From the NCBI GenBank assembly GCA_013350335.1, contig CM023534.1:18619302-18683301 (forward strand): a stretch of DNA of 64,000 bases, given 5' to 3'. The position numbers and the translations under genes are program-made. A model generated the notes under the pieces. The model was not told the origin of the DNA, made no database searches, and saw only the letters and a list, made by a program, of their open reading frames with translations. Of the stretch, positions 11,891 through 24,086 are shown piece by piece (the stretch's first letter is position 1; each line of letters starts with the position of its first letter). Origin of the DNA: Chimonanthus salicifolius. Taxonomy: Eukaryota > Streptophyta > Magnoliopsida > Laurales > Calycanthaceae.

Positions 11891-12352
11891 CCACGATTTC
11901 TCACAGCGAATCTAAATCATCCTCATGCTAATAGCTTGAAGTCTTGAGCAAGCACATCACGGAAGAATCAGTTTCCCCTGAAAGCGTTTCATGCTGTGCC
12001 AATAGCTCGAACACGTACAACTGAGGAATCAGTTGTCTTTGGCCGATTGGCCTTTGTGCCAGTAGGGTGAGACCCAATGAGAATGGATAGATATTCTTAT
12101 AAAAATTGAGGCCCATTAAATTTGAAATGCCATGAATTTCAAAGGCTTAAAATCAGTGAAAATAAAATCAATTTTTAATGAACTTTTAATCCAAACAGTG
12201 AAATCAGAAGAGGGTATGATTTCATACCCTAGTAGGCCTAACATGGGAACCAAATGGCAACGGTTACCCCATTGAAAATTTTTCCAGTGACTGAGAGTGC
12301 CATCAATTGCTATGAATCTGCTGGTAAAAATATTGGTTCACGGATCCCATAT
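11891..12352. other. Intergenic, nothing recognised
   Basis: No gene or repeat family recognised. A short minus-strand frame here has no familiar motif. Confidence 0.35.
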
Positions 12353-12466
12353 CGGCAAACAGATAAGTATCAGTCGCAATAAGGTGATACCGGCAAACAG
12401 ATAAGTATCAGTCGCAATAAGGTGATACCGGCAAACAGATAAGTATCAGTCGCAATAAGGTGATAG
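12353..12466 (+). repeat. Perfect 3 x 38 bp tandem repeat
   Basis: The unit starts cggcaaacagataagtatca and continues gtcgcaataaggtgatac. Copies are 12353-12390, 12391-12428 and 12429-12466, identical except for the final base of the third. Such identity implies a recent expansion or active homogenisation. Confidence 0.95.
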
Positions 12467-12985
12467 CATCTGTTCGTCACCATTTGTCATTTCTCAGTAT
12501 ATTGCAGCCAATACACTAACATATTCGCAGCATATTTTACATGTGCCATGCGCACAAGAGTATAGAATCTGACACAGTCAGCACCAAATTATAAACTTTT
12601 GTCGGAACTAGAAACTTTTTACTCTGAGCTTACGGTAAAAGAAACATTTTTCAAATTATCAATTGATAATTAAAATATTGGCCAAAATTTTTAAATATTC
12701 CCCAAAATTTGTAACTCAATGTGTTGGGGAAACTGTGGCAATAGCAGAGTAAGTTGATGACATTTTCTTGTGTGTGACCAACGCTTCAAGAACGAAACAG
12801 CAAAAATCGTTAAGCAGGATATAGGAAACCAAAGAATCATACCATGCAAGTCTTTCATCTACAAATGGATATTTCTTGCTACATAGGGTTCCTGGAGGTC
12901 CGGTCTGGCATAAAAATCATTAAAAGAGAGTGATGGGTTTTAAATTCCGATGCCGATAAATCACATTTAAACCTGATAAGGTATT
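12467..12985. other. Intergenic sequence downstream of the GLTP gene
   Basis: No coding region or element recognised. It lies 3' of the glycolipid transfer protein gene and may include part of its terminator region. Confidence 0.35.
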
Positions 12986-13166
12986 TATTCAAGATGCTCG
13001 TCTCATGAAATTGAGTTTTGAGTTTGATTCATACTCAACCTCAACGCACTACTCCCCATAAATTTAACTGGTGTGTGGATTGTGACGCTTGCACATGCCC
13101 GTGGAATTAGCCTCACCTCCAATGTGGGTGTGGGGTGGGGATGCCTATGTTATCCAAAAAAAAAAC
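12986..13166 (+). mobile_element. SINE-like fragment with poly(A)
   Basis: 'ggaattagcctcacctccaa', then 'ggggatgcctatgttatcc' and a terminal A tract (~13158-13166), resemble the 3' half of a common plant SINE. Upstream 'gagtttgattcatactcaac' may be the B box. The 5' boundary is uncertain. Confidence 0.45.
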
Positions 13167-13398
13167 TGTGAAATCCACATCATATCAGTTGATACATGCA
13201 TAGGCCCATATTTAAAACCATGTGAAAAAGAACGGAAAAAATAATAATCTGATGATTGCCAACTGTATATATATTAAAAATGATAGGTTCTAATTCGAAA
13301 GTTCAGTAAATTATTGAAACAATGTGCTGGATACTAGCAAGCCCACTTCATAAATGTTGCATGAAATGAAGGAAAAACAGCTGAAGCAAGTGTTCAAA

Positions 13399-16300
13399 TC
13401 AAGAAGCTTTCAGGTCATCCAACCCAACACTAGCCTGCAGGGAAAACACAAGTGTTCTTTGTCACATAATGTTTCCTACCATTACTAATGAAAAATGTTA
13501 AATTTGCTCTTAAGCTATACTCTTTTACTCTATGCTGATGTAGCAAATCATTTAATTAGTATCTTAACTAACTCTGACAAGCCAACTAATAGTAATTTGC
13601 CATAGAACCTGAGGGTATCAAAGGGTAAAACTTAAGGGCATGTGTAGCATCTCCCTTTCCTTAGCAAGAAAGGTGACGTCCGCATCTCTAACAACTTTCA
13701 ACTATTATTGGGCCTCACGAGGCCATAGGTTTAAATATTATATGCAAACTGTTCAGTTCTTTCGGAATGTAGCTGTCTTTCATTCATGCAGATTCAGCTC
13801 TCACAGACAAGGATTAGAATCAGGGGTAACACATTCTATCAGAACCAGGATTTATGTTTTAAGCTTAACCCCATTGCATGGTATAACATTCATATCATAA
13901 TATTCCAAACTATGTGAAGGAGCCAAATAATTCAGTGACGTGCTTCTCAGGAACCATAAGAACACGACAAAACTTCAATAGATCTTAGAATCATATAAGA
14001 ATCCGGATAAAAAAAGACATGAAAATTTTGATGTCCTATTTTTTTTTTTGAAAGGTAAATTTCAATGTCCTATTCTTTTGATGATTCAACAAAGCAACAT
14101 CAGTGAACCTTTTAAGTTCCTCCAGTAGGACAAAAACATGGTTGGTTCAGCTCTATTTGTGAGCCCACACATTCTACCTGCACATAGTTGCATCATTGGA
14201 ATAAGGACCCAATGTTGATTGCATTGCGCCCAAGTTTCAATTGGACCTTCCTATGCTGTGTCACTTGACCTACTTCAGTGCAAACACATGTGACATGAAG
14301 TACCGCGATATCCTTCAATGTTACTTTTCAAAGATTCAGTCACTGCATATCACCTAAAGATCATCTAGTAGAAAGCAAAGTCTTTAAGCATTTTCAATTC
14401 CAATTTGATTTGACGAGCATAACCACTAAATCAAGGGAATGCAAATGAATGGTTAGACCAAATTGTTCTAGCCATTTATTGTGGATGATCTTAGATAAAT
14501 GTTTATAGATCAAAACCAAGATAGTTTGTGCAAGCCACTACTTATCCAACTAATCACGACATAGGTGGAAGTGGACCCCATAAAATCGGTTAGATTCTAT
14601 TGCCATGCATCAGTTGATATTTCTCTTGAGAACTATATGTTGAATTTGATCACTCCTATTCCAAATTTATGAAACCTCTCATGTTCTGTTTGCTAGATTT
14701 TGTCATCTTGAAAAGAAAAGATACTTTCCAACAACACATGAAGATTATGAATCATATCCTACGTAATGGAAATATAGAATATGATCCTTACCAAGAACTT
14801 GTGGTTCTCTTGGAGTAGAGGAGAGAATGTGGCACAGAACTTTTCCATGTCTGCATTGATGTCACCCGTCCCCCCAATCACCTCCATGAATTTCTTCCTA
14901 TCCGGAGCAAGTTTCATGGCAACCTGCAATTCCATTGCCATACTTCAATAAAAAAAATTGAAGTAAAAAAGTAAACATGTTCCAATAAAATATAACACCA
15001 TGAGAACAAAAGAGGTCGACAATAACATAGCTTACAAGTTTCTATTGATGATAATGATGATAATGTAATAATTAAGTATGGAGTGAATCAACCAATGCAA
15101 GAAATGTGTCCAAGGATGGAGTGAATCAACCAAAGCAAGTAGTGTGTCCAAGGATGGAGCAAATCCATCACAGCAAGTAGTGTGTCCAAGGCAATGAAGA
15201 AAGAACATCTCGTACAGTTGACTCCAGCCTTTTCTCATGTTTTGTTGTTGAGCTGAGCACTTCATAGAGACAATTCTGGTGCATGATCATCTCACGGTAC
15301 CAAATAAGTGCATTGTGCAAGAAGTAGACGGTGTCAGTGCATTGTTTAACCTTGAGCTAGTTGTTGTTGAGCTGAGCACTTCATAGAGACAATTCTGGTG
15401 CATGATCATCTCACGGTACCAAATAAGTGCATTGTGCAAGAAGTATACGGTGTCAGTGCATTGTTTAACCTTGAGCTGGCCTGATATGAGTTTCTTCATT
15501 TGCCAGTTTGACATAAACTCAGTAATGCCACTCAACCTTTTAGTTAAAGAATGCCTTACTATTTGAGTTTGCTAACTCTTATGAGTAGGGTCTCTTTCAT
15601 AACTATGAAAGGAGTATAATGATTGCATGTTCAAAGAGGTTTGTTTTCCATGGAAAGCTGTGGAGAGAAGTCTCTCTCTCTCTGCTATTCCTAAAATGAT
15701 ACTTTCAGAGTGGAGAAACACTATGACAAGTGGTCTGCTGTATGTTATAGTGAATCAAATAAGGGATGTTTACAAAAGATTTATAACCTGAACCTTGGCA
15801 GATACTTGAGAGTAGGTGTGAACCAGCTGGTGGGTTGAATCATTAGAAATTGAATGGCTAAGAAGTTGAGAGTCCTTTTCTGGGTCCATATGTATTTATA
15901 GATAAGGGGGAGCTTCAGGGACTACAGTACTCTTTCAATGTGGAAGACTTATATTCAGACAACTTTAAATTCCATTCATTAGACAGAAATGTATATATAA
16001 GATATGGATACTAATACACAATAGGGAGTACTTTTGACAGATCACAACAAAACCTGATTAAATCACCTTTTCTACTCAATCGTAACTTCTCATGAAATAT
16101 GGGGCATTGGAGGTTGGCTTTTTGAATGGGAAGATTAGGGAGCTGTGATGTTCCAAGGCAGAAAACATTAGTGTTGATGATGATGATGAAACTAAGCCTA
16201 TTCCTTGAGGCAAAACTTTTTTGTGTGTGGCAAATTAGTGGCATCCATAGAAATGAAAAGTACTAGTTTCCTCCTATCCTATGAGGAAAATTCTGAAGCA

Positions 16301-19300
16301 GTCATGCCAAACAAATTGCATCTTATCCGTAGGCCTGAATTTGCTTGGTCATCACTGTTTGTTTAAGATTAGAGTTTTAATGAAGGTTCTTATCAACCAG
16401 AAAAGAAAAGCATTAGGGCAGACATAATGTCAAGTTGTTAGGGTTTAGAAGTTGGTGGTGCTGGAAAAAAAAAGTGAATTCAGGAGAGAAATTTCTGCAG
16501 ATCAGGCAGTACGAAAGATTCAAGCACTGAGTTCAATCACTAACAGTCTATGGCCATGATGTATGTACGAAGAGTTTAACAGGAATTATCAGTGTTGAGT
16601 GATAAAAAAAATTCCTATAGTAAATTCCATATAAGCTGACAGCAAACCAAATCTGCATATTAGGCCTGCATAAGGCCAGGATGGGGCTTACTCAGCTCAG
16701 CAAGTTGGGCCCTGTCCTGCATTTTAGGCTGAACAACAGGACAGGACTGAGAATGATAGCTTCACAGCTACCTGGATTAGCAGGAAAAACTTCTGATGAA
16801 AGTGGCCAGGACTGATGATGATAATTTCAAGGTCATTTGAATTAACAGGGAAAAACTTCTGGTAAAAGTATTAATTTTCGATAAAGTTCTTCACTAAATT
16901 TTTGTATAAATTTTCATTAGTGTTTAGCAGGTTCCTTATAATTCATGGAAGAAAGCTCTAGTCAGAGACAGGAGCCAGAACTATCTGTGAATAAGGAGTC
17001 GGGCCAGACCTGAATTTAAGCCTCATTGGTTAATGGACCAGATTGAATTAAATTAAATAGGCTAACCCAAGCATTATCATTGCCACTGTAATTGCATCCA
17101 GTGATTTCATTTGAATGGTGTAAAATCAATTCCAATGGGCTTGAGAAGCCAGCCTTACAGTGAAACTAGAACTGGCAAGCCAGCCATGCCATTTCTTTAA
17201 GGTCTTGCTGTAGGAGTCGGTGCAGACTTGTGACATAGACCAATCAGGATGCTCCAGCAAGTTGCGGAATAGTTCCACCACGAAATCCATGGCCCTGAAG
17301 GAATAGTTATATGCATGATTTTAAACAGATAAAAGGAAAAATAACAAAAGAATATGAAATTATTGTCCATTTTTACATACATAAGCACATTATGCATGTA
17401 GGCATTAAAATGAATTGGAGAAAGACCATAAATTGACAGGCCATGCGAAGATGCATTCTTGCGGACAATAGTTACTACCTTGTTAGCCACAGAAGACCAT
17501 TGGTGCAGCTTGACGAAGCCTTTGTTGTTTTAGCTTCTATCTCTGCTCTTACCATACTGTACAAAAGATTGAATTCTGAAGGACTGGAAGAGTATTTAGA
17601 TTCCAATCTCTGCAAACAGAAATTCAGAAAGAAAGTTCAAATGCATACTTAACAAGGAGACCACATTTCTGAAGCTTGCCATGTCCAACTTAAGTACAAG
17701 ACATGTACTGATATGTAGGTGGTAAATCTCTCTCACAGAATCAACTTTCATTTCCAACACTGTTTATGCATAGAGCAGTAACTTTTACTCAAGTTATGAT
17801 GCAACATTTTATGTTTCATATACTAATAATATATAGTTCATGAACAATGTTTAGAAACCACAACCTTCATTTTTACAAACAGCGAGCACCTTCCAACTGG
17901 GTTACAAGACTTACAGGCTTGCCATATAGTTTACACTTTACAATATAGATATTTCACCATTATTATATGGAGCAGGTTGTCACGAGGTTAGCACGAATCC
18001 TTCCTTAATTCAGCCCGAACAGTTTGTCTTCAAGCGAGTCAGTCTTACCACCAATTTGGTCACTCTTTGGACCAATGTGATCAACACAAACCACACACAA
18101 ACTTGAACACAAGAATAAAAGAGAGATGGTCATGCCAAGAATGTACTTACTTGAACTGAACACAGAGAATACATGGCTTTGGAGAATCTCAAACTCTCCC
18201 ACACTCTAGGCTAGAACGCTTGGCTAGCTTGGGAGCAAATGAGCTCCCCACCCACATTTATACTTGAAGCCATGCCAAAGTGTGGCTAGGATTGTGCCAA
18301 GTGGCATCAATACAATGGTTCCTCCAAAAAATCCTAGATATATTTTATACAACTCCACAGTATTCTAGATTCTTCCACAAGACTATACACTTCTACAACC
18401 TTCCATAGAGTTCTAGACTCTTCTACAAAACACTACACAACTCTAGAAACTTATACACGATTCTAGAGAACTCTAGATTATTCTAGAAAAGTTCACACCC
18501 TCTAGAACCTTGTAGAGTCTTCCTGACCAATCCAGAACCTTGCGCATTATTCCGGACTGTTGCACATTCTGGAAATTTCTAAGCATCCAAAACCTGTGTT
18601 CTTCGGCTTCGGCCATCCAATTTTGACACCGAAGCCGGGATTCGTGTGTGTTCGTCTGGTCACGGAGTCTAGACCCGTCACACGGTGGTGTTGCAAGTAA
18701 TCCTAACTCAGTTTTTGACATGTTGTTTTGATAGCAGTGTACATGTCCATGTCAAAATTAACCTAATCTAAAACTAATTCTGGGGGTTAAATGCATTCCT
18801 AACAATTACGTAGAGATTATTCAGGATCTGTATGATGGTGTAACAACTTATTATATTAGAACTGTTTGCAGAGAAGCGGTGGAGTTCCCCATTGGAGTGG
18901 GACTTCACCAAGGTTCTACTTTAAGTCTATACCTATTTGTGCTAATCATAGATGACTTAATACCAGGAATCCAAGATGAAGTGCCTTAGTGTGCTCTTCA
19001 CAAATGATATGGTTTTAATTAGTGAGACAAACCAATGACTCAATATAAAGTTAGATTTGACAGAAAAGCCTTGGAGACAAATGGTTTAAAAGTTAGTACA
19101 ACTAAAAAAGAATAGATAGTGTAACTTTAATAGAACAAATGGCAATGAGCACAATCTTGTAAAAATTGAAATGACTTCGTAGAAGTTTAGATACTTAGGC
19201 TTTACGGTAGAATCATAGATAGGTTTTACCTTAGATATAACCAATAGGATGGGAGCAGGGTGGGCAAGATGTAGACAAGCTAGCAGGGTTTTGTGTAGCA

Positions 19301-21853
19301 AAAGAGTCTTGCTTCGCCTAAAGGGACGATTTTATACAACAGTTAATAGATCTCAATGCTTCATGGAGAAGAGTGTTGGGCTACAAAGAAAAGACAAATA
19401 GACAAAGTTAAGACTGAGGAGATACATTTACTACGTTGGATAAGTGAATTAACCCTAAGGGATAAAGTTATAAATAAACGCATTAGGATAGTTTAAAAAT
19501 AGCTCCAATAAACGAAAATTTGAGAGAAACATATTTGAGGTGGTTAGGTAATATAAGTAGAAGACCAGACACAACCCATGTACGTAGGGTTCACAAGCTA
19601 CAGATCATAGGTATAAGGAGAAGACGTCGACCACTATGAACATAGAGGGAAGAAATAAAGAAAGACATGTTAGATTGTGGAGTGAGTGATGATATTATTT
19701 ATGATAGGGTTAAATGGAGAAGCAGAACTCGTAAAGCCAGTCCTAGATAGACATCTTCATCCTCAATCTCGCATAGATTCCTCCAAAAAGTAAAATGGAG
19801 ACTTTGTGTGTGGGTTCTTTCAAACAAGGAGTTTAGGGGACTTAGACTCATAGATCTTTTATCATCTTGGGATGAATGTATGAAGGGGTTTAAGAGGAAA
19901 GCGAAGCTCAAAGAACCATGGAGACCTCTAGAACAGAACGTCATGAAATTCAATATAGATGGGGCAGCAAGAGGGAAATCGGGCCTGTTGGGATAGGTGG
20001 TGTACTTAGGAATCATGAGGAGACCACTTCCATTATCTTTAATGAGTCGGTGGGAACTAAAGACTCTAATAAGGAGGAAATCTTTAACATTAGGAGAGCT
20101 TTGATCATCTGGAATATGTATGGGTAAGGTAAACTCATTATTGAGGGGGATTCAGCAAATGCAATTAAGTGGGGAAAGGGTCAAAGACGTCCACCATGGA
20201 AATTGATCACCGTGGTTAGGGAGATTAGAGAGTTGGCTTTGGAGAGGGACGTATCCTTTGTCAACATCGGTTAAACAGCGAATGGAGTGGCTGATTATTT
20301 CGCCAAGCTTAGAGTCACCGACCTTTTCTCTGGAGTTCTCCTTTGAGATTGGGGGACTTCTTATTTTCTTTTATGTTACTTCTATTGTCTTGTTTCTTTT
20401 CCTTTTCTTCTTCTTGTTTGGGTCTAATCCTGTTAGATTCCCCTTTTTTTTATGTTTCTGTACTCTTTTCCTTTTAATATAAATTTCTTTGTTACTGCTC
20501 AAAAATAAAATGCCAGCCCCCAAATAGATGAGATTAAGGCTTATGATGATGATGATGATGATTGAATGCTACTTATGAAAGTCGAGACGTACCTCATTGA
20601 ACAAGCTATCAAACTGTAAGGAATCAAATCTCAGTAAGCTCTAATACAGTCTAGACAAATGAATGTAAAAAACACACAAGCACACATAAGGTTATACCCA
20701 ATTTCGTTGGTAGAAAGCTAAATTATTAATTAATTTAATGGCAATACAACTTGAATCCTATAAATCATACAGTGATTGGAATTAAAACCTTAAAAAAAAA
20801 ATTGATAACATCAGGAAAAAAGCATATCTAACAATAAATTAGACACAAAAATAAGACAGCACTTACCGATATATTGCCCCCAACATCAGATTTTACAAGT
20901 GACATTGCAGCACCAAGCTTATCTGGCAGCATGAACATAAGACCAACAATTCAAAAACAGTTCTCCAGAAATAAGGGAGAAGCATTCTGTCATAACCTTT
21001 ATGGGTAGATCAATGAATTAACCATGGGAAATGATAAAATAAAACAAATGTAGTGTCATGTTTAAGACTGAAGACAAGTACAAAATCAAAAGTTTCAGAA
21101 ATGTGGGAGGCTTCAAAAATAGCATATCCAATTTCGACAATGACCATTTGACTATTAGGCAAAAGAAACCTTCTCCAATGAAGTAATCAGAGAAATGGCA
21201 CTGTCAAAGTTTTTGAAATAACATATAAGAAGCAGCATGTCTTCTTCTGTTTCTCCGTATGGATATTTATCATTTTTTTCTCTCAATAAGCAGATAATTT
21301 TTTTTTTTTTTTAAATTCTCAAGCCCTAGCCAGCAGATAAAATAGGTCAGGACAGAAAGAAGCATGTAAATAGATGTTTACCTTCTGTATTGAGATTCTT
21401 TGACATAAAAGGATGATACAAGGATAAAGAAAACAGAGGATTTAATCGATGGTCTCCCAGAGAAAAATATTCAGTTAAAAAATTCATGTCCAAGAAAATC
21501 AAAGAACAATTCAGAAGGACTTGCAAGTAATATAAATGTTATGTAAAAGTAATATTAGGTAATGTGGGTTGATTCCAAAAGAAGAAATAAAATGTCCCAT
21601 AATAAAATCAACATTATAGAACTGGACCTTGACATCTAGTTATAGGTGTTTAAATACAAAAGATATGTACAAATTCAATAAATATGCATGATTCTAGTTG
21701 AGATAAATTTTCATTTCTCAAAACAAAGCTGGTACCTATGACGGGAAGCACAAGCTTGCATACATCCAAGAAAGGTTTGGTTAGAATTTCCCCTTCATTA
21801 GACTTCACAGACTTAATACCTTCCAAAGAAGGGGTGAAGACAGTCCCTTCCAT
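13399..21853 (-). CDS. GLTP1: Glycolipid transfer protein (GLTP1 type), six coding exons
   Basis: Six exons join to 609 nt, 202 aa plus stop: 21853-21736, 20922-20867, 17609-17479, 17294-17159, 14923-14792 and 13434-13399 (TGA at 13399-13401). All introns are GT-AG and the frame is continuous. The protein begins MEGTVFTPSLEGIKSVKS and ends ASVGLDDLKAS, the full length of plant GLTP1. The fold is a single all-alpha GLTP domain. Sugar-headgroup residues known from human GLTP have counterparts at D52, N56, W99 and H138; the human lysine position is R59, as I recall for plant members. The family is cytosolic, without signal or membrane segments, and moves glycosphingolipids such as glucosylceramide between membranes. 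Introns 2 (3.3 kb) and 4 (2.2 kb) are enlarged, and intron 2 holds an LTR and LINEs. No disabling change is visible. Confidence 0.96.
15070..15190 (+). repeat. Three imperfect ~42 bp repeats in GLTP intron 4
   Basis: The segment 'aatcaaccaatgcaagaaat' + 'gtgtccaaggatggag' recurs three times with drift (agtagtgtgtccaagg). The array lies inside the intron between the fourth and fifth coding exons. Confidence 0.7.
15242..15480 (+). repeat. 119-bp direct tandem duplication in GLTP intron 4
   Basis: Two copies, 15242-15360 and 15361-15479, start ttgttgttgagctgagcact and share 'cacggtaccaaataagtgca' and 'gtgtcagtgcattgtttaac'. They differ at only a few bases (for example agtagacgg versus agtatacgg). 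The duplication looks recent and is non-coding. Confidence 0.9.
17970..18807 (-). mobile_element. Probable solo LTR in GLTP intron 2
   Basis: Read on the minus strand, it starts TGTTAGGAATGCATTTAACC at 18807 and can end CTGCTCCA near 17970. That gives TG...CA ends, about 840 bp and no coding. The start is typical of Ty1/Copia LTRs. Clean 5-bp duplications were not found, so the distal boundary is uncertain. The LTR abuts the first recognisable residues of the RTE LINE. Confidence 0.55.
18808..20563 (+). pseudogene. RTE-type LINE reverse transcriptase remnant
   Basis: Degenerate translation gives QDLYDGVTTYYIRTV, 'EFPIGVGLHQGSTLSLYLF' (RT motif with HQGS), DDLIPGIQDEVP, then WARCRQASRVLCSKRV and, near 19700, VSDDIIYDRVKWRSRTRK. 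This is the C-terminal RT order of plant RTE LINEs. Stops and frameshifts are frequent and the expected (A/V)DD active-site segment is corrupted. The 3' end is recognisable at 20518-20563 as 'gatgagattaaggctta' followed by (TGA)n, the RTE tail. An L1 fragment (about 19755-20515) splits the body from this tail. It lies antisense in GLTP intron 2. Confidence 0.8.
19755..20515 (+). mobile_element. 5'-truncated L1 LINE 3' end with RNase H domain, nested in the RTE
   Basis: The translation contains VMKFNIDGAARGK, IGGVLRN, KLIIEGDSANAIKWGKG and ANGVADYFAKL. These are RNase H blocks (D...E...D) typical of plant L1 retrotransposon 3' ends. In-frame stops occur (~20127 and ~20272). A T-rich 3' UTR ends in an A-rich run (caaaaataaaa, ~20510). 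'gccagtcctagata' to the left and 'gccagcccccaaatagat' to the right look like a diverged target duplication, so it jumped into the RTE 3' region. Confidence 0.75.
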
Positions 21854-23138
21854 TTTCTATACTTCGATGCTTCTGTCAAACAAACAAATAAATAAATATA
21901 TAAAAAGAAAAAAGATGGCTACCTAAGGATTTTTAGATATGCCGAGTATATGAAAGGCAACACAAAGGGAAAAGGAAAGAAAAGACTAGATCTATGTTTT
22001 TGAAAGTACGAATTTAACTGATGCCTCAATGGGCAAATAACTCATAATAATTCCATCAGAAATCAAAATTCCTACAATCAAACTATTTCAAAGTGAAGAT
22101 TTTCAGCATTAAGATTTAGGCTTCATGTCTAACTTTCTTTCGGAAACATACATTTTCACTAATTCTCAGTGCATCAGTTGTGAAAGAGAACACCCAAGGT
22201 TCATAGAACTTTATGCTCCAAATGAGATTAAGGATGTAAGTACTTGGCAGACTAAATCAAATAATAACTGATACAAACTAAGAGGACAAAATGCAGAATG
22301 GTTACAGACAGCATGATTTTGAAGCAATTGATGACAGTAAAGCGTATCTCCAGCATTTTTTATCAAGATATCACGTACTAAAAGAAATTCTCTTGATCTT
22401 TAGGATGAATTTCCTACTGAAACATTCTATTAAAACTTTAAATGTGTTGGTAAAAATTAGTTAGATTTTGAAGATCGTGAAGAGGAAGCCATGTTGGGAC
22501 AAAAAATATTAGGGTCTGAAAGGAACTTCTAAAGAAAAGGACCTCCAATAAATCTTCATAACTATGACCACATGATTGGGGATGAAAGACAACTGTGGAA
22601 TATGGAAAAAAAAAGAGTAAAAGAGAGACTTCCCTTTTGGATTCAGAGATAGCCCATTATCCATTTTTATTGAGTCTATATTTACACTATTTTTCTTCCT
22701 CATACTCGTTACCATTCCTTGAAATGGATTTGTGCTCAATCTGAAATCATTTCCAGATACCATAATTGTTGGATACTTAAAATGATTTTTTCAAGCTAAA
22801 TCTTGTCATACTTCCTACAAGGGCGGCGGATCTATCAAACTAATTCATTTTCACCATCTAATATAAAGCCATAAAAATTTAGCCATGAGATTGACAATGG
22901 ACAATTTCCATTTTTATGTCACCGTAGTATTTCCAACACATAGATCACAAAGATGAAATGCTACAGAAAATTTGAGAGAGAGAAAAAAATCCAAACATTG
23001 AAGTGCAATGAGTAGCTATTGAAATCAATATGTATTTTCTTCAATTTTCAGCAATCAAAATCCAAACACATAAGAAAGAAAGTAAATCCCAAACAAGCAA
23101 AGCTAAAAGCCTGAGATCCGAGGAGATGTTGAACGCAC

Positions 23139-23290
23139 CTGCAAATCCCGTGAAAATTGAGTGTGGAAATCAAACTCCACGGAGATTTCACGAATAAGAG
23201 GGAAACGTAGTCCAATGTGAGAGGAAGTGGAGAAAGTAAAAAGGGAAAGAGAAATCTCCGCAACTAATCGAGAGAACGAGGAGAATCCAA
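23139..23290 (-). other. GLTP1: Probable non-coding first exon of the GLTP gene
   Basis: On the minus strand a C/T-rich leader runs to a donor GGGATTTGCAG|GTGCG at 23139. The acceptor TTTGTTTGACAG|AAGC at 21873 lies 19 nt before the ATG. Splicing would give a leader exon joined to 21872-21854, with a 1.26 kb intron in the 5' UTR. The transcription start is not determinable; 23290 is a rough limit. Confidence 0.55.
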
Positions 23291-23402
23291 TTCCATGTAC
23301 TATTCCCCACGGAAGGTGCCTTGATCGGATGCTGGCACCAGAGTTACAACTTTCTTAATTTTAACGCGGGGCAGGCTCGAATTTCTTCGTGATCGTCCGA
23401 AT

Positions 23403-24086
23403 GATGCTACAGGAAAAAAAATTTGAACAGTAATTTTTTCCTTTTTTTAATTTTAAAGTTTTAAACTTATTTTTTAATTTTTAAGTAATGTATATTTTTA
23501 AAATTTCTTAAATTAAATATTCGAACTAATTACGATAGCTTGATAAAAATACTTTAAGAATTTAAAATCTTTTGACACTCTCAAGCTGTGTGGAAAATAT
23601 ATTTGGGAGTGTGAAAAGGCATCAAAGTCTTAAAGTATTTTTATCAGGTTATCGTAATTAGTCCGAATATTGAATTTGAGAAAATTTGAAAATACACAGT
23701 GCTTAAAAAATAATTTTAAAATTTTAAAGAAGATATCGACAACATAGACAATTATTTTTTAAGCACTGTGTATTTCTAAAATTTCTCAAATTGAATATCC
23801 GGACTAAATACGATAACCTGATAAAAATATTTTAAGACTTTAAGGTCTTTTGATACTCTCAAATATATTTTCACACAGCTAAGCGATACCCTTATTTGTA
23901 AAACACTGTGCTTTAAGCATTTGGGAGTGTCAAAAGACCTTGAATTCTTAAAGCATTTTTATCAAGCTATCGTAATTAGTCCGGATATTTAATTTGAGAA
24001 ATTTTGAAAATACACTGTGCTTAAAAAATAACTTTAAAATTAAAAAATAAAATAAAATTACTGTTCAATTTTTTTACTGTAGCATC
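23403..24086. repeat. 684-bp foldback element (nested palindrome)
   Basis: The outer ends are inverted: gatgctacag at 23403 and ctgtagcatc at 24077-24086. Matching continues inward over 'ttgaacagtaatttt', 'attacgatagcttgataaaa' and 'cttttgacactc' to a centre near 23745 flanked by 'acacagtgcttaaaaaataa' and its complement. The modules 'gcttgataaaaata...' and 'cagtgcttaaaaaataa' occur more than once per arm, so several hairpins are possible. There is no coding. The flanks show only a weak possible duplication (cgtccgaat / cgtttgaag). Confidence 0.85.

Noticed and set aside
12353..12466. CRISPR-like array
   Set aside because: The 38-bp units are directly adjacent with no spacers, in a plant nuclear context.
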